Origin: Senegalimassilia sp003474385
GTDB taxonomy: Bacteria > Actinomycetota > Coriobacteriia > Coriobacteriales > Eggerthellaceae
DNA length: 60,450 bases
Assembly (NCBI RefSeq): GCF_003474385.1
Contig: NZ_QUCY01000018.1
Coordinates: 1 to 60,450, forward strand
Direction of reading: 5' to 3'
Shown here: positions 16,507 to 25,549 of the stretch, in pieces
Layout: each line of letters opens with the position of its first letter
Position numbering within the stretch: position 1 is the first letter of the stretch
Made by a program: the position numbers and the translations under genes
Notes under the pieces: model-generated
What the model was told of the DNA's origin: nothing
What the model saw: the letters and a program-made list of their open reading frames with translations, nothing else
Database searches by the model: none

Positions 16507-17805
16507 ATGACCGCAAACGTCGATTCCGCACCTATCACCTGCACCGAGGATGTGGCGCGCTTGCTGCAACCGGTGGTGGTAGGCGGCGATATCCTTGCAT
16601 ACAGCTACGTGCGCGAGCTGCATCGTGCCTTCGGTATCGAACGCACCATCGTGCTCGCCACGCAAAACATCAAGATGCTCTCCGAAAGCCGCTTCACCGA
16701 CTATCGCCTGGAGCCGCACATCCACGAGCAGGAAGGCCTGTACAACGCGCTTGAGCGTATCGCCCGGGAAGTTCATGGGGCGCACCCGGAGAAGACGCTG
16801 CTCATCTTGGGCTGCGACGACTGCCACGCCCGCATGCTCTCGCAGGGCAAGCAACGCCTGCAGGACCTTGGCTACGTGGTCCCGTACATCGATTTCCCCC
16901 TGCTCGACAACATCACGCAGAAGCGCCGCTTCTACGAAATTTGCGAGGAGCTCGACATCCCGTTCCCGAAAACCTGGTACTTCGACTGCGGCAACGGCCC
17001 CGATGAGCTGCCCGTTGACGAGTTCCCTTACCCGCTTATCGCCAAACCTTCCAACTCGGCCCAGTTCCAAGACGCCGAGCCCACTATCGAAGGCTGGCGA
17101 AAGATCTACGAAATCGAAAGCCCCGAAGAACTTGCGCAGGTTTGGCGCAGCATCCGCACGTCGGATTACAACAACTTGCTGGTGCTGCAGGACTTCATTC
17201 CTGGCGGAGACGACGCCATCCGCACGCTCACCACGTTCTCGGATGCCTCCGGCGACATGCGCGTGGTCGCAGGCGGCGTGGTATGCCTGCAGGACCACGA
17301 TCCCACCGCGCTCGGCAATCCGCTGTGCATCATGGGCGAACGCGAGGAGGCCATTATCTCCTGCGCCAAGCGCTTCCTGTCGCATGTGGGCTATCGCGGC
17401 TTTGCCAACTTCGACATCAAGTACGACAGCCGCGATGGCAGTTTCCGCTTCTTCGAGGTGAACACGCGCTGCGGGCGCAACACCTACTACATGAGCCTTG
17501 GCGGGCAGAACTTCGTCGAGCTGATCGTGCGTGAGTTCGTGATGGGCCAGCCGGTAGAGTATCACGAGGCCTATAACCCGTTCTTGTACTGCTGCGTGCC
17601 CGCCTATGTGCTCAAGCGCAGTATGGACAACCAGGAGCGCCTTGCTCAGGCCCTGAAGGCGTTGAAGGCAACCGACGAGCCTTACCCACTGCATTACGCA
17701 CCCGATTCCTTCAAGCACAACATGTGGGCGAAGATCATGCACCTGAACCAGATTCGCAAGTTCAAGCGGTTCTACTGGGACACGAACGGAAAGCAGCTGA
17801 AGTAG
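16507..17805 (+). CDS. ATP-grasp carboxylate-amine ligase
   Basis: This 432-residue ATP-grasp protein starts at ATG 16507 behind AAAGGAG. The N-terminal domain (VVVGGDILAYSYVREL) is followed by an ATP-grasp fold with IAKPSNSAQFQDAEP, LVLQDFIPGGDD and the metal-binding FRFFEVNTRCGRNTYY. The domain order resembles D-aspartate ligases, which make a peptidoglycan cross-bridge, and related ligases that join amino acids; the exact acceptor is not shown by sequence. The gene diverges from asnB, which would fit an amino-acid-derived substrate, though that link is only suggestive. Confidence 0.7.
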   Translation: MTANVDSAPITCTEDVARLLQPVVVGGDILAYSYVRELHRAFGIERTIVLATQNIKMLSESRFTDYRLEPHIHEQEGLYNALERIAREVHGAHPEKTLLILGCDDCHARMLSQGKQRLQDLGYVVPYIDFPLLDNITQKRRFYEICEELDIPFPKTWYFDCGNGPDELPVDEFPYPLIAKPSNSAQFQDAEPTIEGWRKIYEIESPEELAQVWRSIRTSDYNNLLVLQDFIPGGDDAIRTLTTFSDASGDMRVVAGGVVCLQDHDPTALGNPLCIMGEREEAIISCAKRFLSHVGYRGFANFDIKYDSRDGSFRFFEVNTRCGRNTYYMSLGGQNFVELIVREFVMGQPVEYHEAYNPFLYCCVPAYVLKRSMDNQERLAQALKALKATDEPYPLHYAPDSFKHNMWAKIMHLNQIRKFKRFYWDTNGKQLK

Positions 17806-17836
17806 AAGGCCTTGCCAATTCTCTTCCCGTAAAGCT

Positions 17837-17870
17837 AAGGGGTGCAGCGCATATGCACGCTCACCCCTTT
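17837..17870. terminator. Terminator between convergent ATP-grasp and map genes
   Basis: AAGGGGTG pairs with CACCCCTT around an inner AGCG/CGCT stem and is followed by TTAC. It lies between two converging genes and could serve both. Confidence 0.65.
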
Positions 17871-17893
17871 ACTATGCATACCTTGGGCACTTG

Positions 17894-18667
17894 CTACAGA
17901 GGACGCCTATGGTCTGGTTCGGTGGTGAGAATCACAGGTCCGTCTTCGGTAATGGCGACCATCTTCTCGAAGTGCGCGCTGGGCTTACCATCGCGCGTGC
18001 TGACCAGCCACCCATCCTTGCCCTGAAGTACTTTTCTTGTTCCCATATTGATCATAGGCTCGATAGCCAGCACCATGCCAACTTGAAGCTTCATTCCCAA
18101 GTGCCTATGTCCATAGTTTGGGACGTTCGGCTCTTCATGCATGTTTCTGCCAACGCCATGGCCAACATACTCACGAACTACGCCGAACCCGGCATTCTCG
18201 GCAATTGATTGCACAGCGTGCCCGATATCGCCTAAATGGTTGCCAGCGACAGCGCAATCCAAACCTGCCCACATGCATTCCTCGGTAACCTTGAGGAGCT
18301 TTCGTTTTTGCTCGGAGATCTTCCCAACCGCGAACGTCCAGGCGTTATCCCCCACCCAGCCATCAACCGTTGCACCGGTATCGATACTGAGAATATCGCC
18401 ATCTCGGAGCACAACGCTCTTCGAGGGTATGCCATGAACGATCTGCTCGTTTACCGATGCGCAGATCGTTCCCGGAAATCCACCGTAGCCTTTGAAAGCC
18501 GGGATTCCCCCGTGTTCGCGGATATAGGTTTCGGCGAACTCATCAAGCTCCAAAGTAGAAGCACCGGGCTTTACCAACTCCCCTACCTTGCGCAACACTT
18601 CGGCGGAAAGCTGCCCTGCAGCCTTCATAGCCTCAATCTCACCCGGAGACTTCAAGATAACCGACAT
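17894..18667 (-). CDS. map: Methionine aminopeptidase, type I
   Basis: This 257-residue enzyme removes the initiator methionine from new proteins. Metal-site motifs are visible: SIDTGATVDGWVGD, YVGHGVGRNMHEEP, and EP in LAIEPMI. The start at 18667 (MSVILKSPGEIEAM) has AGGAG 12 bases upstream; the 15 extra upstream residues in the open frame are not conserved. In many actinobacteria map sits in the ribosomal protein or secY block; here it stands alone. Confidence 0.95.
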   Translation of the reverse strand: MSVILKSPGEIEAMKAAGQLSAEVLRKVGELVKPGASTLELDEFAETYIREHGGIPAFKGYGGFPGTICASVNEQIVHGIPSKSVVLRDGDILSIDTGATVDGWVGDNAWTFAVGKISEQKRKLLKVTEECMWAGLDCAVAGNHLGDIGHAVQSIAENAGFGVVREYVGHGVGRNMHEEPNVPNYGHRHLGMKLQVGMVLAIEPMINMGTRKVLQGKDGWLVSTRDGKPSAHFEKMVAITEDGPVILTTEPDHRRPL

Positions 18668-19127
18668 AGCCCATGCTCCTAACCCTGTAGCTTCAAGAAC
18701 TGCAATCCGCAATCCGCAATCAAGCCAATGGTATCAAACCCATTTGTTATCTAAAGCGCTATGAACCCGCAATCTAGTTTCCGAAAGCCAATTCGCAGCT
18801 CCTAAGACAATGTTGGCTCCATCCGCGCACCTTAGGCCCTTCAATGAACCGCAAAGGCTTACTCAAGTCAACACTCTACCGCTCCCCGCTTGCCGTACGC
18901 GAATGATAAAGACGTCCTTTAGTCCCACCAGCTCGTAGCCCAAGCATTCAATACATATATGGATTCCTGAAACAGATATCCAATATGACACTCAACCAGC
19001 ACGATGGATGCTAATGGGCAGCTTTAAACACTGCACATGCGCTAGCCTCATCATTGCTCGAATACTTGCATTTGTCATTTGCGAATCGAAGAACGCATAT
19101 GCCGCTCTGAAGTATTCGCAGTATATG
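18668..19127. other. Non-coding stretch between map and rplA
   Basis: About 460 bases of lower GC than the neighbours. A short tandem repeat (CGCAATC units near 18702-18720) lies just upstream of map. No gene with family support was found; one 40-codon minus-strand frame around 18880-19000 was examined and left out. Confidence 0.5.
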
Positions 19128-19156
19128 AAAAGAGCGGCCCCGAAGGACCGCTCTTT
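19128..19156 (-). terminator. Terminator after rplA
   Basis: AAAGAGCGG and CCGCTCTTT pair around CCCCGAAGGA. It ends the minus-strand ribosomal operon. Confidence 0.85.
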
Positions 19157-19179
19157 ATAAGCTGAAATGGCTGAGATGC

Positions 19180-19890
19180 TTATTCAGCAGCAACCGTGTA
19201 GTTCTTGTTCACGGAAGAATCAACAGCAACACCCGGGGTCATGGTGCCGGAAACGCTGACGGACTTGACGTACTTTCCCTTAGCAGCAGCAGGCTTCATG
19301 CGCAAGATCTCATCGTAAACAGCACCGTAGTTCTCAGCGAGCTGCTCGGGGGTGAAGCTGGCCTTGCCGATGATGACATGAGCAATACCGTAACGGTCAG
19401 CGCGATACTCCACACGGCCGCCCTTGAGCTCCTTGATAGCCTGAGCAACGTTCGGGGTGACGGTGCCGAGCTTCGGGTTCGGCATCAGACCGCGGGGGCC
19501 GAGAATCTTGCCCAGACGACCGACCTTGCCCATCTGGTCAGGAGTAGCAACAGCAGCGTCGAAGTTGAACTCACCAGCCTGGATCTGAGCAGTCAGCTCG
19601 TCGGTACCGACGATGTCAGCACCAGCCTCACGAGCAGCGTCAGCTGCAGCGCCCTCGGCGAAAACAGCAACACGGACGGTCTTACCAGAGCCGTTCGGCA
19701 GGGAGACCGTGCCACGCAGCTGCTGATCAGCCTGACGGGTGTCGATACCCAGGCGGAAGTGAGCCTCGATGGTCTGATCGAACTTGGTAGTGGCGACTTC
19801 CTTCACCATTGCAAACGCCTCAAGCGGAGCGTAGATGGCATCGCCGATCTTCTCGACGGCAGCGCGGTAAGCCTTGGAATGCTTTGCCAT
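19180..19890 (-). CDS. rplA: 50S ribosomal protein L1
   Basis: This 236-residue protein binds 23S rRNA at the L1 stalk and can repress its own mRNA. The L1 signature is clear (GKVGRLGKILGPRGLMPNPKLGT). The start at 19890 (MAKHSKAYRAAVEKI) has AAAGGAA upstream. It follows rplK by about 96 bp in the usual rplK-rplA order, at the end of the secE-nusG-rplK-rplA block. Confidence 0.97.
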   Translation of the reverse strand: MAKHSKAYRAAVEKIGDAIYAPLEAFAMVKEVATTKFDQTIEAHFRLGIDTRQADQQLRGTVSLPNGSGKTVRVAVFAEGAAADAAREAGADIVGTDELTAQIQAGEFNFDAAVATPDQMGKVGRLGKILGPRGLMPNPKLGTVTPNVAQAIKELKGGRVEYRADRYGIAHVIIGKASFTPEQLAENYGAVYDEILRMKPAAAKGKYVKSVSVSGTMTPGVAVDSSVNKNYTVAAE

Positions 19891-19986
19891 GATAGTTCCT
19901 TTCGTGGTTCGTAGCGAGCTTATGCGGCTTCTAACGCAAAGCCCTTCCACTGTCCAAAATCAAATGCATCAAACGATGCGAAATTC

Positions 19987-20478
19987 TTAAGCCTCGCCCC
20001 TGAGGACAGCGGCCAGCTTCTTAGAAGGCACGTAGGTCTTCTTCATCTCAACGCCCTCGACGCGCACGCCCATGGAACGAGCGGTACCGGCAACGATGCG
20101 CATAGCAGCATCGATGTCATTAGCGTTCAGGTCGGGCAGCTTGATCTCAGCGATCTCGCGGAGCTGATCCTGGGTAAGGGTACCCACGAACTTCAGCTGC
20201 GGGATGCCGGAAGCAGACTTCAGACCCAGCTTCTCCTTGATCAGCACGGCCGCCGGCGGGGTCTTGCAGACGAAGGTGAAGGACTTGTCCTCGTACACCG
20301 TGATCTCAACAGGGATGATGGTGCCCTTCTGCTCCTGCGTCTGAGCATTGAACGCCTGGCAGAACTGCATGATGTTGACACCCTGAGCACCCAGAGCCGG
20401 GCCGACGGGCGGGGCCGGATTCGCAGCGCCAGCAGGAATCTGCAGCTTAACGAAGCCGGTAACTTTCTTCTCAGCCAT
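19987..20478 (-). CDS. rplK: 50S ribosomal protein L11
   Basis: This protein binds the GTPase-associated region of 23S rRNA. It contains KLQIPAGAANPAPPVGPALGAQGVNIMQFC. At 163 residues it is about 20 longer than usual: the conserved domain ends near GTARSMGVRVEG, and a short C-terminal extension (VEMKKTYVPSKKLAAVLRGEA) follows. It lies between nusG and rplA. Confidence 0.97.
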   Translation of the reverse strand: MAEKKVTGFVKLQIPAGAANPAPPVGPALGAQGVNIMQFCQAFNAQTQEQKGTIIPVEITVYEDKSFTFVCKTPPAAVLIKEKLGLKSASGIPQLKFVGTLTQDQLREIAEIKLPDLNANDIDAAMRIVAGTARSMGVRVEGVEMKKTYVPSKKLAAVLRGEA

Positions 20479-20580
20479 TCTAATTACCTTTCAAAATGCT
20501 TTTGCACTATATATCTTCACAGCCTAAGGAATGAGAAGCCCCGGTCCACGCGGGCACGCCTTAAAACTGCAGAGACCATT

Positions 20581-21111
20581 CTATATGCAGGAAACCTGAT
20601 CGAACGAAAGCTCCACCGGGGTTTCACGACCGAAGATCGAAACCATAACCTTCACCTTACCGGCATCAGGCATAACCTCTGAAACAACGCCATCAAACTC
20701 GGCCAGAGGACCGGAGACGACCTTGACGGCCTGCCCTGTCTCAAGATTAGTAGAGGTCTTCTTCGGGGCTTCGTGACTAGTACGCCTCATAATCTTGTTG
20801 TACTCGTCACGAGTAAGCGGCGCGGGCTTGCTATCAGCGCCGACAAAACCGGTAACACCGGGAGTATTGCGAACGGCAGCCCAGCTACGATCATCGAGTT
20901 CCATGCGAACCAGCACGTAACCGGGAAATACCTTCTTTTCGCTTTCCTTCCGACGACCGCCCTCTTTAATCTCGGTAACGGTCTCAGTAGGAATCTCAAT
21001 AGCGAAGACATTGTTCTCAAGACCCATGGTTTCGATGCGGGTTTCAAGGTTCGTCTTCACCTTGTTCTCATAGCCGGAGTAGGTGTGAAGCACATACCAC
21101 TTCTTCGACAT
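20581..21111 (-). CDS. nusG: Transcription termination/antitermination factor NusG
   Basis: This 176-residue protein couples RNA polymerase to ribosomes or Rho. The NGN domain comes first (KWYVLHTYSGYENKVKTNLE, FPGYVLVRMELDD, VRNTPGVTGFVG) and a KOW domain ends the protein (GQAVKVVSGPLAEFDGVVSEV). It starts 3 bases after secE ends, as in most bacteria. Confidence 0.97.
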   Translation of the reverse strand: MSKKWYVLHTYSGYENKVKTNLETRIETMGLENNVFAIEIPTETVTEIKEGGRRKESEKKVFPGYVLVRMELDDRSWAAVRNTPGVTGFVGADSKPAPLTRDEYNKIMRRTSHEAPKKTSTNLETGQAVKVVSGPLAEFDGVVSEVMPDAGKVKVMVSIFGRETPVELSFDQVSCI

Positions 21112-21114
21112 GCC

Positions 21115-21549
21115 TTAAGCCCCCAATCCGGAAATCAAAAACAACAGCGGCGTGATAATGCCATTGTCAAGAACAGCAACGTAAATACCGAAGAAGAGAA
21201 GGGCTGCAACCACCACAACACTCCAGCGAAGAACGTCCTGACGGCTAGGCCAAGTAACGCGCTTCATCTCAGCCTTGACATCCCTGAGGAACTGAAAACG
21301 CTTCTTCTTGGGCTTAGCAGCTTTCTTCTCGGCTTTCTTTTCAACAGCCTTGCTCTGCTTAGCGTCTTTTGCGGAATCAGCAGTCTGGGAAGATTTACCG
21401 AAAAGCTTCTTCTTAGGAGCTTCGGTATCAGCGCTTTCGCCCTGGGCCTGCTTCAATGCCTCGGCTGCTGCTTCGGCCTGACGAGCTTCCTTACGAGCGG
21501 CACGAGCGGCAGACGCCTTCGCACGCTGAGTTTTTGATTTCTTAGCCAT
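21115..21549 (-). CDS. secE: Preprotein translocase subunit SecE, with long charged N-terminus
   Basis: This is the small membrane subunit of the SecYEG channel. The C-terminal half is the conserved SecE core (FLRDVKAEMKRVTWPSRQDVLRWSVVVVAALLFFGIYVAVLDN), with one membrane segment. The first 85 or so residues are a Lys/Ala-rich, probably disordered extension (KSKTQRAKASAARAARKEARQ...), as seen in other Actinobacteria. It is directly upstream of nusG. Confidence 0.95.
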   Translation of the reverse strand: MAKKSKTQRAKASAARAARKEARQAEAAAEALKQAQGESADTEAPKKKLFGKSSQTADSAKDAKQSKAVEKKAEKKAAKPKKKRFQFLRDVKAEMKRVTWPSRQDVLRWSVVVVAALLFFGIYVAVLDNGIITPLLFLISGLGA

Positions 21550-21655
21550 CTGATTCCTTTAGGTATCGTTTTACCTCTAAACGCCAAACAAGCAGCCTGG
21601 CATCAAGCTGCTGATGAATTTAGCAACCTGACTACAAGCTGCTCGCTATTCGAGC

Positions 21656-21732
21656 TGGCAGGCCAGGAGGGACTCGAACCCCCAACATGCGGTTTTGGAG
21701 ACCGCCGCTCTACCAATTGGAGCTACTGGCCT
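21656..21732 (-). tRNA. tRNA-Trp (anticodon CCA)
   Basis: Read on the minus strand, the cloverleaf begins AGGCCAGTAGCTC and the anticodon loop is CTCCAAA, giving anticodon CCA. The T arm GGGGGTTCGAGTCCCTC and an encoded 3' CCA are present. It lies between rpmG and secE, a common actinobacterial arrangement. Confidence 0.95.
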
Positions 21733-21755
21733 ATGCCCGTGCTAACCTCTGAAAA

Positions 21756-21905
21756 CTATCGGGTTTCCTTATGCAGCGTGTGCTTCTGACACCACTTGCA
21801 GTACTTCTTCAACTCGATACGATCAGGGTTGTTCTGCTTGTTCTTCTTGGTCGTGTAGTTACGGCGCTTGCACTCCGTACACGCCAAGGTAACCATCGTG
21901 CGCAT
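21756..21905 (-). CDS. rpmG: 50S ribosomal protein L33
   Basis: This 49-residue zinc-binding-type L33 reads MRTMVTLACTECKRRNYTTKKN, then ends with YCKWCQKHTLHKETR. The CxxC pairs (CTEC, CKWC) are the C+ type. It lies between tuf and the Trp tRNA in the same operon. Confidence 0.95.
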   Translation of the reverse strand: MRTMVTLACTECKRRNYTTKKNKQNNPDRIELKKYCKWCQKHTLHKETR

Positions 21906-21963
21906 GAACTCTCCTTATAAGCCGTATTCAAACAAGCTTGAACGCATACACATGAATCTTAAG

Positions 21964-21991
21964 AAAGGGCCCGCCCGAAAGCGGGCCCTTT
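21964..21991 (-). terminator. Hairpin downstream of tuf
   Basis: An 11-bp stem, AAAGGGCCCGC/GCGGGCCCTTT, follows tuf on the minus strand, with a short T-rich tail. It may reduce read-through from tuf into rpmG and secE. Confidence 0.8.
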
Positions 21992-22008
21992 AAAAGCTGC
22001 AGCTTAAA

Positions 22009-23211
<1,203 letters not shown>

Positions 23212-23292
23212 GTTTCATCCTCCTTATAAGGATCGCTTTCGCGAAACGAATCTAAAATAAAGCGCCCGATAAATCGGGCGCAGTGTAAGTAT

Positions 23293-23369
23293 TGGTAGCG
23301 GTGACTGGATTCGAACCAGTGACGCCACGGGTATGAACCGTGTGCTCTAACCAACTGAGCTACACCGCC
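23293..23369 (-). tRNA. tRNA-Met (anticodon CAT)
   Basis: The minus-strand cloverleaf GGCGGTGTAGCTCAG has the anticodon loop TTCATAC. The T arm CACTGGTTCGAATCCAGTG and encoded CCA are present. It is probably the elongator type, because the acceptor stem lacks the C1-A72 mismatch of initiators. Confidence 0.93.
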
Positions 23370-23376
23370 AAAAAGC

Positions 23377-23452
<76 letters not shown>

Positions 23453-23458
23453 GAAAGA

Positions 23459-23543
23459 TGGTGGGCGCGCTAGGATTCGAACCTAGGTAGACAGAGTCAA
23501 CGGGTTTACAGCCCGTCCCCTTTAACCACTCGGGCACACGCCC
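23459..23543 (-). tRNA. tRNA-Tyr (anticodon GTA)
   Basis: The anticodon loop is CTGTAAA. The long variable arm (GTTGACTCTGTCTAC region) is typical of tRNA-Tyr, and the 3' CCA is encoded. It is the first gene of the tRNA-tuf-secE-nusG-rplKA block. Confidence 0.95.
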
Positions 23544-23624
23544 ATGTTTCGCTGCTTAATTCATGTGCATTTATCAAGCTGCCTGCTTGCGGATCGGTGA
23601 GAACCCGAACGCGCGAGCAGTGGA

Positions 23625-23653
23625 ATCATACGCTAGCTGAGAAACCGTGTCAA
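23625..23653 (-). promoter_or_regulatory. Consensus promoter of the tRNA-tuf operon
   Basis: On the minus strand TTGACA (23653-23648) and TATGAT (23630-23625) are separated by exactly 17 bp. It lies about 80 bases before tRNA-Tyr. Confidence 0.85.
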
Positions 23654-24068
23654 CCCTTTACACGGCCCCGGGTGTATCCTCTTCAAAGCTTCACAAACTT
23701 TGAATCCTTATCACCCGTTGCTGTAAGCTGTTCGGCTTTCCAGCAGGCGTTCCACTTCGAAGCTCGCTGTCGTGAGCTCCGCAAGCGAAGTAGTATATTA
23801 CGGGATAGTAGACGTTGTGGCAACCCCTTTTTTCAACTTTTTTTGAAAGATGGGGCCTCTTTGCACGTGCAGGGCTCCTCCATTCGTAAGGCAAGTATTG
23901 TTTTCCCTGTTCAGCTTTATGCTAGCACCATTTTGCCGTCAATTGAGCGAATCTCATCCTGTGCCCTGCCCTCCATTACGTTATCGGCAATGAAGCCTCC
24001 GCAGCCATTGGACCCATCACTTCCCTCCTACGGTATTGCACGTTGCCTATCGATCACATGCCCAAAAA
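23654..24068. other. Long leader region with a second upstream promoter
   Basis: No gene was recognised. A second promoter-like pair on the minus strand is TTGCCA (23823-23818) and TAATAT (23800-23795), again 17 bp apart, about 170 bp upstream of the first. Next to it a small hairpin forms from TTTCAAC/TTGAAA (about 23831-23847). Confidence 0.5.
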
Positions 24069-24070
24069 CA

Positions 24071-24104
24071 AATCGGGGGAAGCCCCATATGCCTCCCCCC
24101 GATT
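24071..24104 (-). terminator. Terminator after the NlpC/P60 gene
   Basis: AATCGGGGGAAGC pairs with GCCTCCCCCCGATT across CCCATAT downstream of the minus-strand hydrolase gene. Confidence 0.75.
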
Positions 24105-24143
24105 ACATGCTAATCAGACTATGCTCTCTAGAATCTATTCCGT

Positions 24144-25334
24144 CTAGAACTGCAGTGCGTTCGTAAAGTTTGACCACGAAAGCGAGTCGGTATTGCGGAC
24201 GCATGCGCCGAACGTGGGAGCATGCACATAGGGAGTTCCGCCGTAGCCGCCGGCGATTCCCACGTGACCGTAACGCCACAGAACGTCGCCAGGACGTGCC
24301 TCGCTGACGGATACCACTCGGGTAGCGCGAGCCATCTGAGACTCGCTTTGGTGCGGCAGCTCGATGCCAAGCTGACGATACGCCCACGTGACCAGACCGG
24401 AGCAATCGAAAGCATCAGGCCCCTCGGCACCCCATTCATAGGGACAGCCGATACGTGAACAGGCGTAGGAATATGCGGCGCTGTTGTCGCCGGCAGAGCC
24501 GCCGCCGCTGGGATAAACGATGGTGCTGCCGCCGCCCCAGCTGCCGCCACCGCCGCCGTTGCCGCCGCCTTGGTTATCGCTGTAGCCGCCATCATTGCCG
24601 CCATCATTGCCACCGCCGTTGTCACCACCGCCGTTACCGCCGGCAGCCGCAGCTGCAGCCTCCGCCTCTGCCTGCGCCTGGGCAGCCGCTGCGGCAGCGG
24701 CCGCAGCCTGCTCCTGCTCAAGCAGGGCACGCGCCTCTTCGTCGAGGGAGTTCATAAGGTCGGTGGCGTTTTGCACCTTGACCTGAACCTCGTCGTGAAT
24801 CTGTTTGCATTCCGCGGCCTTCTGGGCAGCGATCTGCTCTTGGCGGGCAAATTCGTCTTTGGCGGCCTGAAGCTGCTCACGAGCCGATTTGGTCTGGTCA
24901 ACCAAATCGGCGTCGTTGGCGTTGATCTGGTTCAGCAGCTCCCAGTTCTGCGTGAACTCGGCAAAAGAGGATGCGCCGAGCAGAAAGTCGATGAACGTGG
25001 TGGAGCCGGAACGGTACATGCTGCGGGCACGCGTGCTCAGGCGATCTTGCAGTCCCTCGATTTCCTGCGTGGTCTCGTCGATCTTGACCTGCTGCTCATC
25101 CATGGAGCGCTGAGCGCGCTCTTGCTCGTCAAGAGCTGCATAGTAATTTTCGCCGGCAGTTTCAAGATCGGCCTGCAAGCCGACAAGCTGGTTGCGAACG
25201 GCATCCGCCTCGGCCTGCTTTTCAGCGGCCGTTTCAGCAAACGCGAACTCGGGGATGATAAGCGACGTGGCGCCAAGCGCCGCTGCGCCGCCGATAAATG
25301 CTCGCCTGCTGAGATCGATTATAGATTGGCTCAT
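24144..25334 (-). CDS. Secreted NlpC/P60 peptidoglycan endopeptidase with coiled coil
   Basis: This 396-residue exported cell-wall hydrolase cuts peptide stems of peptidoglycan. The start at 25334 (behind AGGAGG) gives a twin-arginine-like signal, SRRAFIGGAAALGATSLI, residues 9-27. Residues of about 35-240 form a long coiled coil with a run of alanines, and a Gly/Asn-rich linker follows. The C-terminal NlpC/P60 domain has the catalytic Cys in DAFDCSGLVTWAY, and the His in YGHVGIAGG. This architecture (coiled coil, linker, NlpC) matches RipA/CwlO-like division hydrolases, in which the coiled coil holds the enzyme inactive. Unusually, the export signal looks Tat-like rather than Sec. Confidence 0.88.
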   Translation of the reverse strand: MSQSIIDLSRRAFIGGAAALGATSLIIPEFAFAETAAEKQAEADAVRNQLVGLQADLETAGENYYAALDEQERAQRSMDEQQVKIDETTQEIEGLQDRLSTRARSMYRSGSTTFIDFLLGASSFAEFTQNWELLNQINANDADLVDQTKSAREQLQAAKDEFARQEQIAAQKAAECKQIHDEVQVKVQNATDLMNSLDEEARALLEQEQAAAAAAAAAQAQAEAEAAAAAAGGNGGGDNGGGNDGGNDGGYSDNQGGGNGGGGGSWGGGSTIVYPSGGGSAGDNSAAYSYACSRIGCPYEWGAEGPDAFDCSGLVTWAYRQLGIELPHQSESQMARATRVVSVSEARPGDVLWRYGHVGIAGGYGGTPYVHAPTFGACVRNTDSLSWSNFTNALQF

Positions 25335-25490
25335 CCAAGAACCTCCTAGATTGAGCTTAGGTACTGTGATTACGGGCAATAGCATCGCATATGATAGCAC
25401 GGAGAACGGTTGCAGGAAAAACGCTTGTGTGCTTGCGTTCATAAAACCAGTTCACGTGTATGCTTTTACGCAAACCCCCGAAACGCAAAA

Positions 25491-25520
25491 CGGGAAAGGG
25501 AGCCCAAGGCCCCTTCCCCG
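25491..25520 (-). terminator. Terminator after putP
   Basis: CGGGGAAGGG and CCCTTTCCCG pair with one mismatch and are followed on the minus strand by TTTTG. Confidence 0.65.
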
Positions 25521-25549
25521 TCGAAATACCTACATATGTATCGCAGTTG

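Noticed and set aside
18880..19000. 40-codon minus-strand frame with a plausible protein-like composition
   Set aside because: It is bounded by stops, has no start with a ribosome site and no recognisable domain.
24144..25334. CRISPR-like repeats in the NlpC gene
   Set aside because: The repeats are Gly/Asn and Ala codons of a low-complexity linker inside a coding gene.
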